This document shows, piece after piece, positions 9,682 to 17,797 of a DNA stretch of 64,000 nucleotides (positions within the stretch are counted from its first letter, which is position 1; the number at the start of each line of letters is the position of its first letter). The DNA comes from Limnohabitans sp. 63ED37-2 (GTDB lineage: Bacteria; Pseudomonadota; Gammaproteobacteria; Burkholderiales; Burkholderiaceae_C). The DNA is taken from assembly GCF_001412535.1 (NCBI RefSeq), contig NZ_CP011774.1, forward strand, positions 2,103,501 to 2,167,500, given 5' to 3'. Under the pieces are notes generated by a model. It did not search any database. It saw only the letters and a program-made list of their open reading frames with translations, and was not told the DNA's origin. A program made the position numbers and the translations under genes.

Positions 9682-10128
9682 TCAGCGGCCCAGGGCCTTT
9701 TCTACGCCTTGGTTGGCCAGTGCATCGGCCCGCTCGTTGCCCGGATCGCCGTTGTGGCCCTTCACCCAACGCCAGTCGATCTGGTGTCCCGAAGAGGACA
9801 CCACGCTGTCCAATTTTTGCCACAGATCGGCATTTTTGACCGGCTGCTTGGCCGCCGTGCGCCAGCCTCGGGCTTTCCAGCCGTGGATCCACTCGGTGAT
9901 GCCTTTGCGCACATATTCGCTGTCCAAGTACAAGGTCACCTGGCAGGGGCGCTTGAGCGCCAACAGGCCCTCAATGACGGCGGTCATCTCCATGCGGTTG
10001 TTGGTGGTGTTCAACTCGCCGCCAAACAGTTCCTGAACGTGTTGGCCCGATTGCAGGCGAACGCCCCAGCCACCGGGGCCAGGGTTGCCCTTGCAGGCAC
10101 CATCGGTGTGAATTTCAACGTGGGTCAA
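9682..10128 (-). CDS. rnhA: Ribonuclease HI
   Basis: Degrades the RNA strand of RNA-DNA hybrids. With a TTG start at 10128-10126 the protein is 148 residues and begins with the canonical HVEIHTDGACKGNPGPGGWG (Asp of TDGA). The other acidic residues are in NRMEM, LYLDSEYV and GNERAD, and the catalytic-loop His is in VKGHNGD. An ATG exists 126 bp further upstream, but the TTG matches the family N-terminus, has an AGAAAG-type ribosome site, and overlaps the methyltransferase stop by 14 bp, which suggests coupling. Probable start, not proven. Confidence 0.93.
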   Translation of the reverse strand: MTHVEIHTDGACKGNPGPGGWGVRLQSGQHVQELFGGELNTTNNRMEMTAVIEGLLALKRPCQVTLYLDSEYVRKGITEWIHGWKARGWRTAAKQPVKNADLWQKLDSVVSSSGHQIDWRWVKGHNGDPGNERADALANQGVEKALGR

Positions 10129-10996
10129 AAGCGTCTTTCTCGGCCGGAGGGTGGCCCATGAAGGTGTCGGAGCGGGCCACAGGCGCGGGCGCTGCAGCGG
10201 GCGATCGTACCTTGCGCCATTGACGTGCCGGTAGCCAGTGCCCCCCGGGCACACGTTTGGTCGCCATCAAGAGGTAAACACCTCCCAAAATCGGCCACCA
10301 GCGCTCACCCGCACGCGCCATCCAGTCCAGGCGCTGCAACCAGCGCTCGCTGGAGATGGCCGGGGTCCAGCCCCAAAAGCGGCTGACCTGAACTTCAAAA
10401 CCCAGCAGCCGCAACCAATCGCGCAAGCGCCGGTAAGCAATCAGGTTCTGCGCCGAAGCCTCCCCGATGCGACGCGAACCACCGGGCTGCGACTGCAAGC
10501 CCCACAAACTCATGGGGTTCAGGCCGGTGATCAACAACTGGCCCTCCGGAATCAGCACCCGCTCGACCTCGCGCAAACAGGCGTGCGGATCGGCCGAGCG
10601 CTCCAGCGTGTGGGGCAAAACCACCAAGTCCAGACTGTCGGCCTGCCAGGGCCAAGCCCGGCTGTCCAGCCAGACATCGGGGCCGTTGGGTGCAGAGATT
10701 TCCGCGTTGAGGTGGGGTGACGGGCTCAAGTCTCGGGTGTCTGGGGCGCACAAGGCCTTGTGCATCTGAGGCCATTCGAACTCGGTGCCCGCTTGCCAGC
10801 GGTGGGGCATGCGGTTGCAGCGCAAGGCCTGGAGCTCGGGCCAGCCCAGCTGCACCGCGTGGTAGCCAAAGACATCGGCCAGCAACGCATCGGCCTGGGC
10901 TTGCTCCCAGGCCAACAAACCCGATGCCACCGGCTGACCCAGATGCGCCAACCAGGCGGGCGAAGAGTGCAGGCTTTCTATAATCGGATGCTCCAT
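10115..10996 (-). CDS. Class I SAM-dependent methyltransferase, specificity unknown
   Basis: A protein of 293 residues from ATG 10996 (MEHPIIESLH). The core has the methyltransf_11 layout: SLDLVVLPHTLERSADPHAC, then LREVERVLIPEGQLLITGLN near the middle, followed by a family-typical NPMSLWG segment. The usual Gly-rich motif I is weak, as in other members found beside rnhA in betaproteobacteria. No substrate can be assigned. Its start codon interlocks with the divergent gloB start (shared CATG at 10994-10997), and its 3' end overlaps rnhA. Confidence 0.82.
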   Translation of the reverse strand: MEHPIIESLHSSPAWLAHLGQPVASGLLAWEQAQADALLADVFGYHAVQLGWPELQALRCNRMPHRWQAGTEFEWPQMHKALCAPDTRDLSPSPHLNAEISAPNGPDVWLDSRAWPWQADSLDLVVLPHTLERSADPHACLREVERVLIPEGQLLITGLNPMSLWGLQSQPGGSRRIGEASAQNLIAYRRLRDWLRLLGFEVQVSRFWGWTPAISSERWLQRLDWMARAGERWWPILGGVYLLMATKRVPGGHWLPARQWRKVRSPAAAPAPVARSDTFMGHPPAEKDAFDPR

Positions 10997-11768
10997 GAAA
11001 CTCATTGCCCTGCCCGCTTTCGCAGACAACTATATTTGGTTGTTGCACACCGATCGCCACGCCCTTGTGGTGGACCCCGGCGACAGTGCGCCTGTGCTGG
11101 CCTGGATGCAGGCGCACCCCGATTTACAGCTGGACAAGATTCTAGTCACGCACCACCATGCCGATCACACGGGCGGCCTGGCCGAACTCGTGGCGCACAC
11201 CGGAGCCCGAGTGATGGCGCCCGTCCTGGAACCAATGCCCGTGCCTTCACAAGGCCTTCAACAAGGCGACTGCTTGGATTGGCACGGGCTGACATTTCAG
11301 GTGCACGACGTCCCAGGCCACACCCTGGGCCACATCGCCTATTGGGCACAGCCCACGGGTCAGGACCCCCTGCTCTTTTGTGGTGACACCTTGTTTTCGG
11401 GCGGCTGCGGGCGTTTGTTTGAAGGCACCCCGGCGCAAATGCTGGACTCGCTGGACCGCTTGTCTGCCTTGCCCGGTGCCACGCGGGTGTGCTGCGCCCA
11501 CGAGTACACCTTGTCGAACCTGAAATTTGCACGGGCCGTCGAGCCTGATAACGTGGAACTGCAAGCCTATTGGGCCCAGTGCACACAACTTCGCAGCCAA
11601 GCGCTGCCCACCTTGCCTGTGGCGCTGCACACCGAACGCGCCATCAACCCCTTTTTGCGAAGTCGCCTGCCCTCTGTGGCCACCCCCGTTCGCCAGCATG
11701 ACCGCCTGGCCGTGGACGATGTGACCACCTTTGCAGCGCTGCGCCAATGGAAAAACGACTTCCGATGA
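10995..11768 (+). CDS. gloB: Hydroxyacylglutathione hydrolase (glyoxalase II)
   Basis: Hydrolyses S-lactoylglutathione to lactate and glutathione in methylglyoxal detoxification. It has 257 residues. The metallo-beta-lactamase metal motif THHHADHTGG is at about residue 53, followed by PGHTLGHIAYW, the bridging-Asp segment FCGDTLFSGGCGRLFEG and a C-terminal CAHEYTLSN. The stop overlaps the mltD start as ATGA, so the two are translationally coupled. Confidence 0.96.
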   Translation: MKLIALPAFADNYIWLLHTDRHALVVDPGDSAPVLAWMQAHPDLQLDKILVTHHHADHTGGLAELVAHTGARVMAPVLEPMPVPSQGLQQGDCLDWHGLTFQVHDVPGHTLGHIAYWAQPTGQDPLLFCGDTLFSGGCGRLFEGTPAQMLDSLDRLSALPGATRVCCAHEYTLSNLKFARAVEPDNVELQAYWAQCTQLRSQALPTLPVALHTERAINPFLRSRLPSVATPVRQHDRLAVDDVTTFAALRQWKNDFR

Positions 11769-13345
11769 ACCTGAACCTCCTTGCCCCAGCCCGCCTCATT
11801 CGCCCCAGCTGGGTCTTGATGCTGGCCGCTGTGGTCTCTGGGTGTGCCACCTCGGTTCCCACCTCGCAGACCGCCTCGCTGCCGCCCATGGAGCGCCTGC
11901 CAGACGCGCCACCCCCGCCCAATGTGAGCTTGCCTGGGTCCGTCACGGCCCCTGTAGCACCTGCGGCGCCCATGGTGACCCCCATGAATACGGAGCTGCC
12001 CGTGGCACTCAAGCCCAACGCCACGATAGGCCTGCAAGAGCAAATCGACATCTGGGAGCGCATCCGCCGCGGCTTTGCCATGCCCGACCTGGACAACGAC
12101 CTGGTGCGCAACCGCGAGCAGTGGTACGCCAGTCGGCCCGACTACATGCTGCGCATGACCGAGCGCTCACGCCCCTACCTGTTTCACATCGTCGAGGAAC
12201 TGGAACGGCGCAAAATGCCCACCGAACTGGCCTTGCTGCCCTTCATCGAGTCGGCCTTCAACCCGCAAGCCGTGTCCAGCGCCAAAGCCGCAGGCATGTG
12301 GCAATTCATGCCCGCCACTGGCAAATATTTCGACCTGAAACAAAACCTGTTCAGGGATGAGCGCCGGGATGTGCTCGAGTCCACCCGTGCGGCACTCGAT
12401 TACCTGCAAAAGCTCTACACCATGTTTGGCGACTGGCACCTGGCCTTGGCCGCCTACAACTGGGGCGAAGGCAGTGTGGGCCGGGCGCTGGCCCGCAACA
12501 AAGCACAAGGCTTGCCGCTGACCTACAGCAACCTGAGAATGCCCGACGAGACGCGCTTTTATGTCCCCAAGCTGCAGGCTGTCAAGAACATTGTGGCCCA
12601 GCCTGAGGCCTTCAACACCCAACTACCACTCATCCAGAACCACCCTTTCTTCAAGAGTGTGGCCATCGAACGGGACATCGACGTGGCCGTGGCCGCCAAG
12701 CTGGCCAACGTGAGCTTGGAAGATTTCAAGGCCCTGAACCCGGCGATGAACCGGCCCGTGATTTTGGCGGCAGGCACGCCGCAAATTCTGCTGCCTTGGG
12801 ACAACGCCACGGTGTTCGAGAAAAACCTCCAAGCCCGCCCTGAGCGGCGTCTGTCAAGCTGGACAGCCTGGCAAGCACCACGCACCATGGGGGCCGAAGA
12901 AGTGGCCAAGCAAGTGGGCATGTCTGCGGAGCAATTGCGCAGCGTCAACGGCATTCCCGCCCGCATGCTGGTCAAGGCCGGCTCCACCCTCCTGGTGCAG
13001 CGCCAAGGCAAGCTGGACAACGATGTGACCGAGCACCTTGCCGACAACGCCCAGCTGCAACTGGCGCCTGAGGTGGTGTTGCGCAAAATCATGATCAAGG
13101 CCCGTGCGGGTGACACCCTCTCGCGCCTGGCTTCGCGCCACGGCGTGAGCGCCGCCAACGTGGCCGACTGGAACCGCCTCAAGCCCAATGCCGCCTTGAC
13201 CAACGGTCAAACACTGGCCATTTACGTGCCCGCCAAGGCCTCTCGAGCTGCTGGCAAAACGTCGCCTAAACGGGCTGCGGTTCAAAAGGGCAAAGCACCC
13301 GCCAAGGCGGCTGCACGGGGCGCCAAGCCCGCAGCCAAACGCTGA
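11765..13345 (+). CDS. mltD: Membrane-bound lytic murein transglycosylase D
   Basis: Outer-membrane lipoprotein that cleaves the MurNAc-GlcNAc bond of peptidoglycan. It has 526 residues. The signal peptide ends in lipobox VSGC near residue 27. The SLT catalytic domain carries the Glu in LALLPFIESAFNPQAVSSAKA and the AAGMWQFMPATGKYFDL motif, then ALAAYNWGEG. Two LysM-like peptidoglycan-binding repeats follow, the clearest being IKARAGDTLSRLASRHGVSA near residue 445. The tail is Lys/Ala-rich (KRAAVQKGKAPAKAAARG), typical of a basic C-terminus. Downstream of gloB with a 4-base overlap. Confidence 0.95.
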   Translation: MNLNLLAPARLIRPSWVLMLAAVVSGCATSVPTSQTASLPPMERLPDAPPPPNVSLPGSVTAPVAPAAPMVTPMNTELPVALKPNATIGLQEQIDIWERIRRGFAMPDLDNDLVRNREQWYASRPDYMLRMTERSRPYLFHIVEELERRKMPTELALLPFIESAFNPQAVSSAKAAGMWQFMPATGKYFDLKQNLFRDERRDVLESTRAALDYLQKLYTMFGDWHLALAAYNWGEGSVGRALARNKAQGLPLTYSNLRMPDETRFYVPKLQAVKNIVAQPEAFNTQLPLIQNHPFFKSVAIERDIDVAVAAKLANVSLEDFKALNPAMNRPVILAAGTPQILLPWDNATVFEKNLQARPERRLSSWTAWQAPRTMGAEEVAKQVGMSAEQLRSVNGIPARMLVKAGSTLLVQRQGKLDNDVTEHLADNAQLQLAPEVVLRKIMIKARAGDTLSRLASRHGVSAANVADWNRLKPNAALTNGQTLAIYVPAKASRAAGKTSPKRAAVQKGKAPAKAAARGAKPAAKR

Positions 13346-13390
13346 TCCGGCCGTGCCCTCTGGCGCATGGGGCGGCCAGACCGGCACCCT

Positions 13391-14449
13391 TTAAGACAAC
13401 CTGCGCTGAGTAGACCTTTGCACAAAGGCATTGGTGAAGGTGCGCTCGAGCACCACGGGTTTGGGCCCGTTCGCACCGAAGAGCTTGGCATGCACCCGCC
13501 AAGCATGTGACACGTCTTCGCTGCGGACCAGGCCATCGACCGCGTAGGACTCGCGCAACTTTTCAAAAGCGCCCAAGTAAATCGCCCTGTCGCCCATCCA
13601 GTGGCTTGCGGGCACCGTGCGCAAAATATCGGTCAAACCTGCCGTTTGCAGCCACTTGAGGGCCTGCACCACACCATCGCTGAGCGCTTTCACCCGATCG
13701 GGGTGCTGCTGCAAGAAATCGGCGTGTGCAAACAAGCTGCTGCCGGGCACCGAGCCCCCCATCAACTGGCGGGTGCCTTGCAAAGTCCGGGCGTCACCCA
13801 ACAGGCGAATCTCGTTCTTTTGCTCCAGCCCATGCATGACCGGGTCCGGGTTGCACAGGGCGTCGATGCTGCCGCTGCGCAACGCCTCCATCACACCCTG
13901 TGAGGAGCCCACCGGCACCAACACCACATCCTCCGCTGTCAAGCCTTGGCGCATCAGCCATTGGCAAGCCGTCCAATGGGTGGACGAATCCAAAGCCGAA
14001 ATGCCCAGACGCATCCCCCGAATGTCTGCCCCTGTGCGCCAGACCATGCCACCGCGCGTGCTGCCGCCCAAACTGACCTGAGGCGTGCGGCTCATTTGTA
14101 CAAAACTTTTGTAATAGAGGCCCTTCAGGTGCAGGCCAAACAAGTGCTCGTAAGCCCCGGCCACCACATCGGCTTGCCCTGAAAGGGCCAGGCTCACAGC
14201 CCGGGCCCCTGACTCCTGTGGCAACCACTCCAACTGCACACCCGCTTGGCGAAAAAACCCGAGCCGTTCGGCCAAGTTCAAAGGCAAGTGGTACAGGCTT
14301 TGGCTGGCGGCCAGTGCCAAACGCACACGCGGCAAGGTCCGCCCCGCATCCAAAGAGGGGGCAGCGCGTGCCTGCGTTGCGGCCAGCGACCCCACAGCGG
14401 CCAGCAACAGCGATCGGCGAGAAGCATGGGCTGAATGCACCCGTGTCAC
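13391..14449 (-). CDS. ABC-type substrate-binding protein (NMT1/SsuA-like)
   Basis: Periplasmic solute receptor of 352 residues from a GTG at 14449. The N-terminus (SRRSLLLAAVGSLAATQARA) looks like a Tat/Sec signal peptide ending about residue 30. The mature part has the NMT1 fold pattern: LPLNLAERLGFFRQAGVQLE, a middle QADVVAGAYEHLF, and DALCNPDPVMHGLE. Members bind sulfonates, nitrate or thiamine precursors; which applies is unclear. No ATPase or permease gene is adjacent, so it must work with a transporter encoded elsewhere or have a different role. It converges on mltD. Confidence 0.85.
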   Translation of the reverse strand: MTRVHSAHASRRSLLLAAVGSLAATQARAAPSLDAGRTLPRVRLALAASQSLYHLPLNLAERLGFFRQAGVQLEWLPQESGARAVSLALSGQADVVAGAYEHLFGLHLKGLYYKSFVQMSRTPQVSLGGSTRGGMVWRTGADIRGMRLGISALDSSTHWTACQWLMRQGLTAEDVVLVPVGSSQGVMEALRSGSIDALCNPDPVMHGLEQKNEIRLLGDARTLQGTRQLMGGSVPGSSLFAHADFLQQHPDRVKALSDGVVQALKWLQTAGLTDILRTVPASHWMGDRAIYLGAFEKLRESYAVDGLVRSEDVSHAWRVHAKLFGANGPKPVVLERTFTNAFVQRSTQRRLS

Positions 14450-14623
14450 TCCAGTGAAAACGAACAGGCTTTCAGCTTAATCAGACGCCGCGCCCCGCGC
14501 ATCGGGATTGATCCCGAGCGGGTTTTCACGTAATGGATTGCAGGTAATTGACAAGCCCCGAGCGAGCGATTTGAAGCCCAGAGGGCATCAGCGCCACCCT
14601 GTTGAGGGGGCGTTTTGAGTGGG

Positions 14624-15214
14624 TCAGCGGCGGTCGACCAAGGCGTGGGCGATGGTGCCCAAGTCGACGTATTCGAGCTCGCTGCCCGCAGGCACACCGC
14701 GGGCCAATCGCGTGACCCTCAGGCCTTGCTGGCGGATCATCTCCGAGATCACATGCGCCGTGGCTTCGCCCTCGGCAGTGAAGTTGGTGGCCAAGATCAC
14801 CTCGGTCAGCACACCATCGCCCACCCTTTGTTTGAGTTTGGCCAAGCCAATGTCGTGCGGGCCGATGCCGTCGAGCGGGCTGAGCTTGCCCATGAGCACA
14901 AAATACAAGCCCCGGTAGGTGCCCGTGCGCTCGATGGCCGACTGGTCGGCCGGGGTTTCGATCACGCACAACTGGGTGCGGTCCCGAGAAGCGTCCAGAC
15001 AGGTGTCACACAGCTCGGCCTCGGTGAAGGTGTGGCAACAGGCGCAATGGCGAATTTTTTGCACCGCATTGTCCAAAGCCGCGGCCAATTGCCGGGCCGT
15101 GGCCCGGTCGTTTTGCAGCAGCTGAAAAGCCATGCGCTGGGCCGACTTGATGCCCACCCCCGGCAAGCCCTTGAGGGCCTGCACCAAAGTGGCAAGGGCG
15201 TGGGTGTCGGCCAT
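14624..15214 (-). CDS. recR: Recombination mediator protein RecR
   Basis: RecFOR-pathway protein that helps load RecA on gapped DNA. It has 196 residues. An N-terminal helix-hairpin-helix (LKGLPGVGIKSAQRMAFQLL) is followed by the C4 zinc finger CACCHTFTEAELCDTC and a Toprim domain (LCVIETPADQSAIERTGTYR; LATNFTAEGEATAHVI). It is the last gene of the dnaX-ybaB-recR cluster, 10 bp after ybaB, an order conserved in many proteobacteria. Confidence 0.97.
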   Translation of the reverse strand: MADTHALATLVQALKGLPGVGIKSAQRMAFQLLQNDRATARQLAAALDNAVQKIRHCACCHTFTEAELCDTCLDASRDRTQLCVIETPADQSAIERTGTYRGLYFVLMGKLSPLDGIGPHDIGLAKLKQRVGDGVLTEVILATNFTAEGEATAHVISEMIRQQGLRVTRLARGVPAGSELEYVDLGTIAHALVDRR

Positions 15215-15224
15215 GCGTCGAATC

Positions 15225-15548
15225 TCAGAAAGGCAACTTCATGCCCGGTGGCAAACCTGCGGTCAGCTTCCCCATTTTTTGCTGCGAGACTTCTTCGGCC
15301 ATGCGCACCGCGTCGTTGAAGGCTGCGGCCACCAGGTCTTCCAGCATGTCCTTGTCATCGGCCAGCAAGCTGGGGTCGATGGTCACGCGGCGCACGTTGT
15401 GCTTGCAAGTCATCAGCACCTTGACCATGCCGGAACCGGCTTGGCCCTCGACCTCCACAAATGCCAGCTCGTCCTGGGCTTTTTTCAGGTTGTCCTGCAT
15501 GGCCTGGGCTTGCTTCATGAGGCCAGCGAGTTGTCCTTTGTTGAACAT
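15225..15548 (-). CDS. ybaB: YbaB/EbfC nucleoid-associated protein
   Basis: A small DNA-binding protein of 107 residues between dnaX and recR, the conserved position for this family. The N-terminal coiled coil (QLAGLMKQAQAMQDNLKKAQ) and the central KVLMTCKHNVRRVTIDPSLL block are typical. Likely cotranscribed with dnaX (39 bp upstream) and recR. Confidence 0.95.
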   Translation of the reverse strand: MFNKGQLAGLMKQAQAMQDNLKKAQDELAFVEVEGQAGSGMVKVLMTCKHNVRRVTIDPSLLADDKDMLEDLVAAAFNDAVRMAEEVSQQKMGKLTAGLPPGMKLPF

Positions 15549-15587
15549 GGTGTTTCCTTTGAAATGAAGAGGGAAATGAGGAAAAAA

Positions 15588-17546
15588 TCAAATCAGCTGG
15601 ATGCTGCCGGGCACAATTTTGGCCCCAAAATCACGCACCATCGCCTGCACCAAGGGGTCGTTTTGAATGAGCTCTTGCGCGGCCAGCATTTTCTCGGCGG
15701 CTTTCACGGCCAGGCGTCGGGCTGGGCTGTCGCTCACCGGGCCGATCTCGATGTGCAGTTTCACATCGCCATGGCCCGCTGCCAGCAAAGCCGCTTGCAG
15801 CCGCTCCCGGCTGGCGGCGTGGTTCAGGGTTTCGCGCTCCACACGCAGCTGCCACTGCGCACCATCGCGCCCCAACAATTGCGACTGCAAAGCCAACTCT
15901 CGCACCAGTGCGGTGATGGTCTCTTGGTCCAACAGGCCTTGCACCACCGCCATCCAGACATCGCCTTCGGGGGTGGGCTGCACCGCAGCAGGGGCCGCCG
16001 CGCGGGGCATGTCCAAGCGCGACGAGGGTTCAGGCGCTTCACGCACGGGCAAAGCACGCAAGGCCGCAGGCGTTGGGGCCACCACTGCCGGGGCTGAAGT
16101 CAGACCGCCTTGATCGGCATAGTCGGTCGTGTCGGGCCAATCCTCCCAAGGCGGCGGCTCGTCGCTGGCCAGCGGTGCTGGCTGCGCAGCCGGGGGGGGT
16201 GAAATGGGTGTGACCTGGGGTGCAGCGGCGACGGGTGGCGGGCTGTCCAACACCACTGGGGCGGCCTTGGGCACTGTCAAGGGGGCAGATGCCGGGGCAG
16301 TGACCGGGGCGGTGAGTGGTTTATTCAGGGGCGCAGATTCTGGCGCTGGCTGGGGTGCAGCGAACACTTCGGCCCGGGGGCTGGCGCTGGCGCTTGGTGG
16401 GGAACTAGGGCTGCTCAGCGGGCTTTTTTTTTCCGCCGTTCCCGCTGGGGGCTTGAAGGCCAACAAGCGCAGCAACACCATGGTCAGCGCAGCGTACTCG
16501 TCCGGGGCCAGGCCCAACTCGGTGCGGCCATGCAGGCACAGGCTGTAGAGCAATTGGGTTTCTTCGGCGGGCATGGCTTGGGCCAGATCGGCCAAACCCT
16601 GGGTGTCGGGGTCTTCGCCGTCGTGCGCCATGCTGGGCACCATCTGCATCACCGCCATGCGCTGCAGCAGCATGGCCATGTCTTCGAGTGTGGCGGCGGC
16701 CGACACGCCTTGCAGCCGCAAAGCGTTGACTTGGTTCACCACGGTGGCCCCATCGCCTTCGGCCAGAGCCCGGATGAGTTGCAAGACATGGCTGCGGTCC
16801 ACACTGCCCAGCATCTGGCGCACGCCCGCTTCTTGCAATTGGCCGTTGCCAAAGGCAATGGCCTGATCGGTCAGACTGAGCGCATCCCGCATCGAGCCGC
16901 GAGCGGCGCGGGCCAGCAGGCGCAAAGCCAGCGGCTCGGCGCTCAGCTGCTCAGCCGCCAAGACCTGGGTCAGGTGCTCAAACACGGTTTCGGGGGCCAT
17001 GGGCCGCAGGTTGAACTGCAGGCAGCGCGAGAGCACCGTCACCGGCACCTTTTGCGGGTCGGTCGTGGCCAGCACGAACTTCAAATATTCTGGGGGCTCT
17101 TCCAGGGTCTTCAACATCGCGTTGAACGCAGTGTTGGTCAGCATGTGCACCTCGTCGATCATGAAGACCTTGAAGCGCCCCTGCACAGGTTTGTAAACCG
17201 CCTGCTCCAGCAGGCTTTGCACCTCGTCCACACCCCGGTTCGATGCGGCATCCAGCTCGGTGTAGTCCACAAAACGACCGGCGTCGATGTCGCGGCAAGC
17301 CTGGCACACGCCGCACGGCTCAGCGGTGATCCCGCCCAGCCCGTCCACGCCCTGGCAATTGAGCGACTTGGCCAAAATCCGCGACACCGTGGTCTTGCCC
17401 ACGCCCCGGGTACCGGTGAACAGGTAGGCATGGTGCAGGCGCTGCTGCACCAAGGCATTGGTCAAGGCCTGCACCACATGCTCCTGCCCCACCATTTCGG
17501 TGAAATTGCGGGGGCGGTATTTGCGCGCGAGGACAAGGTAAGACAT
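15588..17546 (-). CDS. dnaX: DNA polymerase III subunits tau and gamma
   Basis: Clamp-loader ATPase and replisome organiser. It has 652 residues from ATG 17546 (MSYLVLARKYRPRNF), the family start; the frame is open 39 codons further but without similarity. Walker A is GTRGVGKTTVSRIL. A four-Cys zinc module follows (CQGVDGLGG, CGVCQAC), then the DEVHM Walker B and SRC arginine-finger segment LSRCLQF. The N-terminal AAA and collar domains end near residue 370. A nine-A run at codons 372-375 follows, and then a long Pro/Ala/Ser linker and the tau-specific C-terminal domain from about residue 510. A -1 slip at the A-run gives a 380-residue gamma (see separate entry). Confidence 0.96.
   Translation of the reverse strand: MSYLVLARKYRPRNFTEMVGQEHVVQALTNALVQQRLHHAYLFTGTRGVGKTTVSRILAKSLNCQGVDGLGGITAEPCGVCQACRDIDAGRFVDYTELDAASNRGVDEVQSLLEQAVYKPVQGRFKVFMIDEVHMLTNTAFNAMLKTLEEPPEYLKFVLATTDPQKVPVTVLSRCLQFNLRPMAPETVFEHLTQVLAAEQLSAEPLALRLLARAARGSMRDALSLTDQAIAFGNGQLQEAGVRQMLGSVDRSHVLQLIRALAEGDGATVVNQVNALRLQGVSAAATLEDMAMLLQRMAVMQMVPSMAHDGEDPDTQGLADLAQAMPAEETQLLYSLCLHGRTELGLAPDEYAALTMVLLRLLAFKPPAGTAEKKSPLSSPSSPPSASASPRAEVFAAPQPAPESAPLNKPLTAPVTAPASAPLTVPKAAPVVLDSPPPVAAAPQVTPISPPPAAQPAPLASDEPPPWEDWPDTTDYADQGGLTSAPAVVAPTPAALRALPVREAPEPSSRLDMPRAAAPAAVQPTPEGDVWMAVVQGLLDQETITALVRELALQSQLLGRDGAQWQLRVERETLNHAASRERLQAALLAAGHGDVKLHIEIGPVSDSPARRLAVKAAEKMLAAQELIQNDPLVQAMVRDFGAKIVPGSIQLI
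16424..16432 (-). promoter_or_regulatory. Nine-A slippery site for gamma production in dnaX
   Basis: On the coding strand codons 372-375 read GAA AAA AAA AGC, giving nine consecutive A. A -1 shift here reads AAG CCC GCT GAG CAG CCC TAG and stops after six more codons, which gives a 380-residue product that ends just after the clamp-loader collar domain. This is where gamma ends relative to tau in Escherichia coli (ribosomal frameshift) and Thermus (transcriptional slippage on nine A). That it works here is inferred. Confidence 0.75.
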
Positions 17547-17700
17547 AGGAGCCGATTCTATCGGGCTGGCGGGGTGCTCTGGATCCACCCAGACCCAGCC
17601 AAGGTCATGCCCATGGCCCGCCAAGGCAAGCCCCCGAGGGGAAAGCTGTAAAAAACAGGCCAAGACAGAAAAGCCCCGCTGGCTCGCCTACAATCAACCC

Positions 17701-17797
17701 CGACGGGCCTTCCCGCATGGTGAAGCGGCCAACCGGGTCAGGTGGGGAACCAAGCAGCCCTAACTGTGAATCCAGTGCCGGGGTCAAGGCTCGTCAC
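17701..17797 (+). ncRNA. ffs: Signal recognition particle 4.5S RNA
   Basis: Small SRP RNA that binds Ffh for cotranslational targeting. The diagnostic Ffh-binding hairpin is readable as GGGTCAGGTGGGGAACCAAG followed by CAGCCC at about 17735-17760. The ends pair: GACGGGCCTT at 17702-17711 with AAGGCTCGTC at 17786-17795, allowing one G-U pair. A good -10 box, TACAAT, lies at 17689-17694, seven bases before the predicted 5' end; no strong -35 is seen. Location directly upstream of and divergent from dnaX matches other betaproteobacteria. The 3' end touches the end of the opposing hydrolase gene. Exact ends are estimates. Confidence 0.9.

Noticed and set aside
15588..17546. dnaX A-run treated as a sequencing error or frameshift mutation
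   Set aside because: The zero frame is intact through the whole tau protein, and the -1 stop falls exactly at the expected end of gamma, so a programmed site is the simpler reading.
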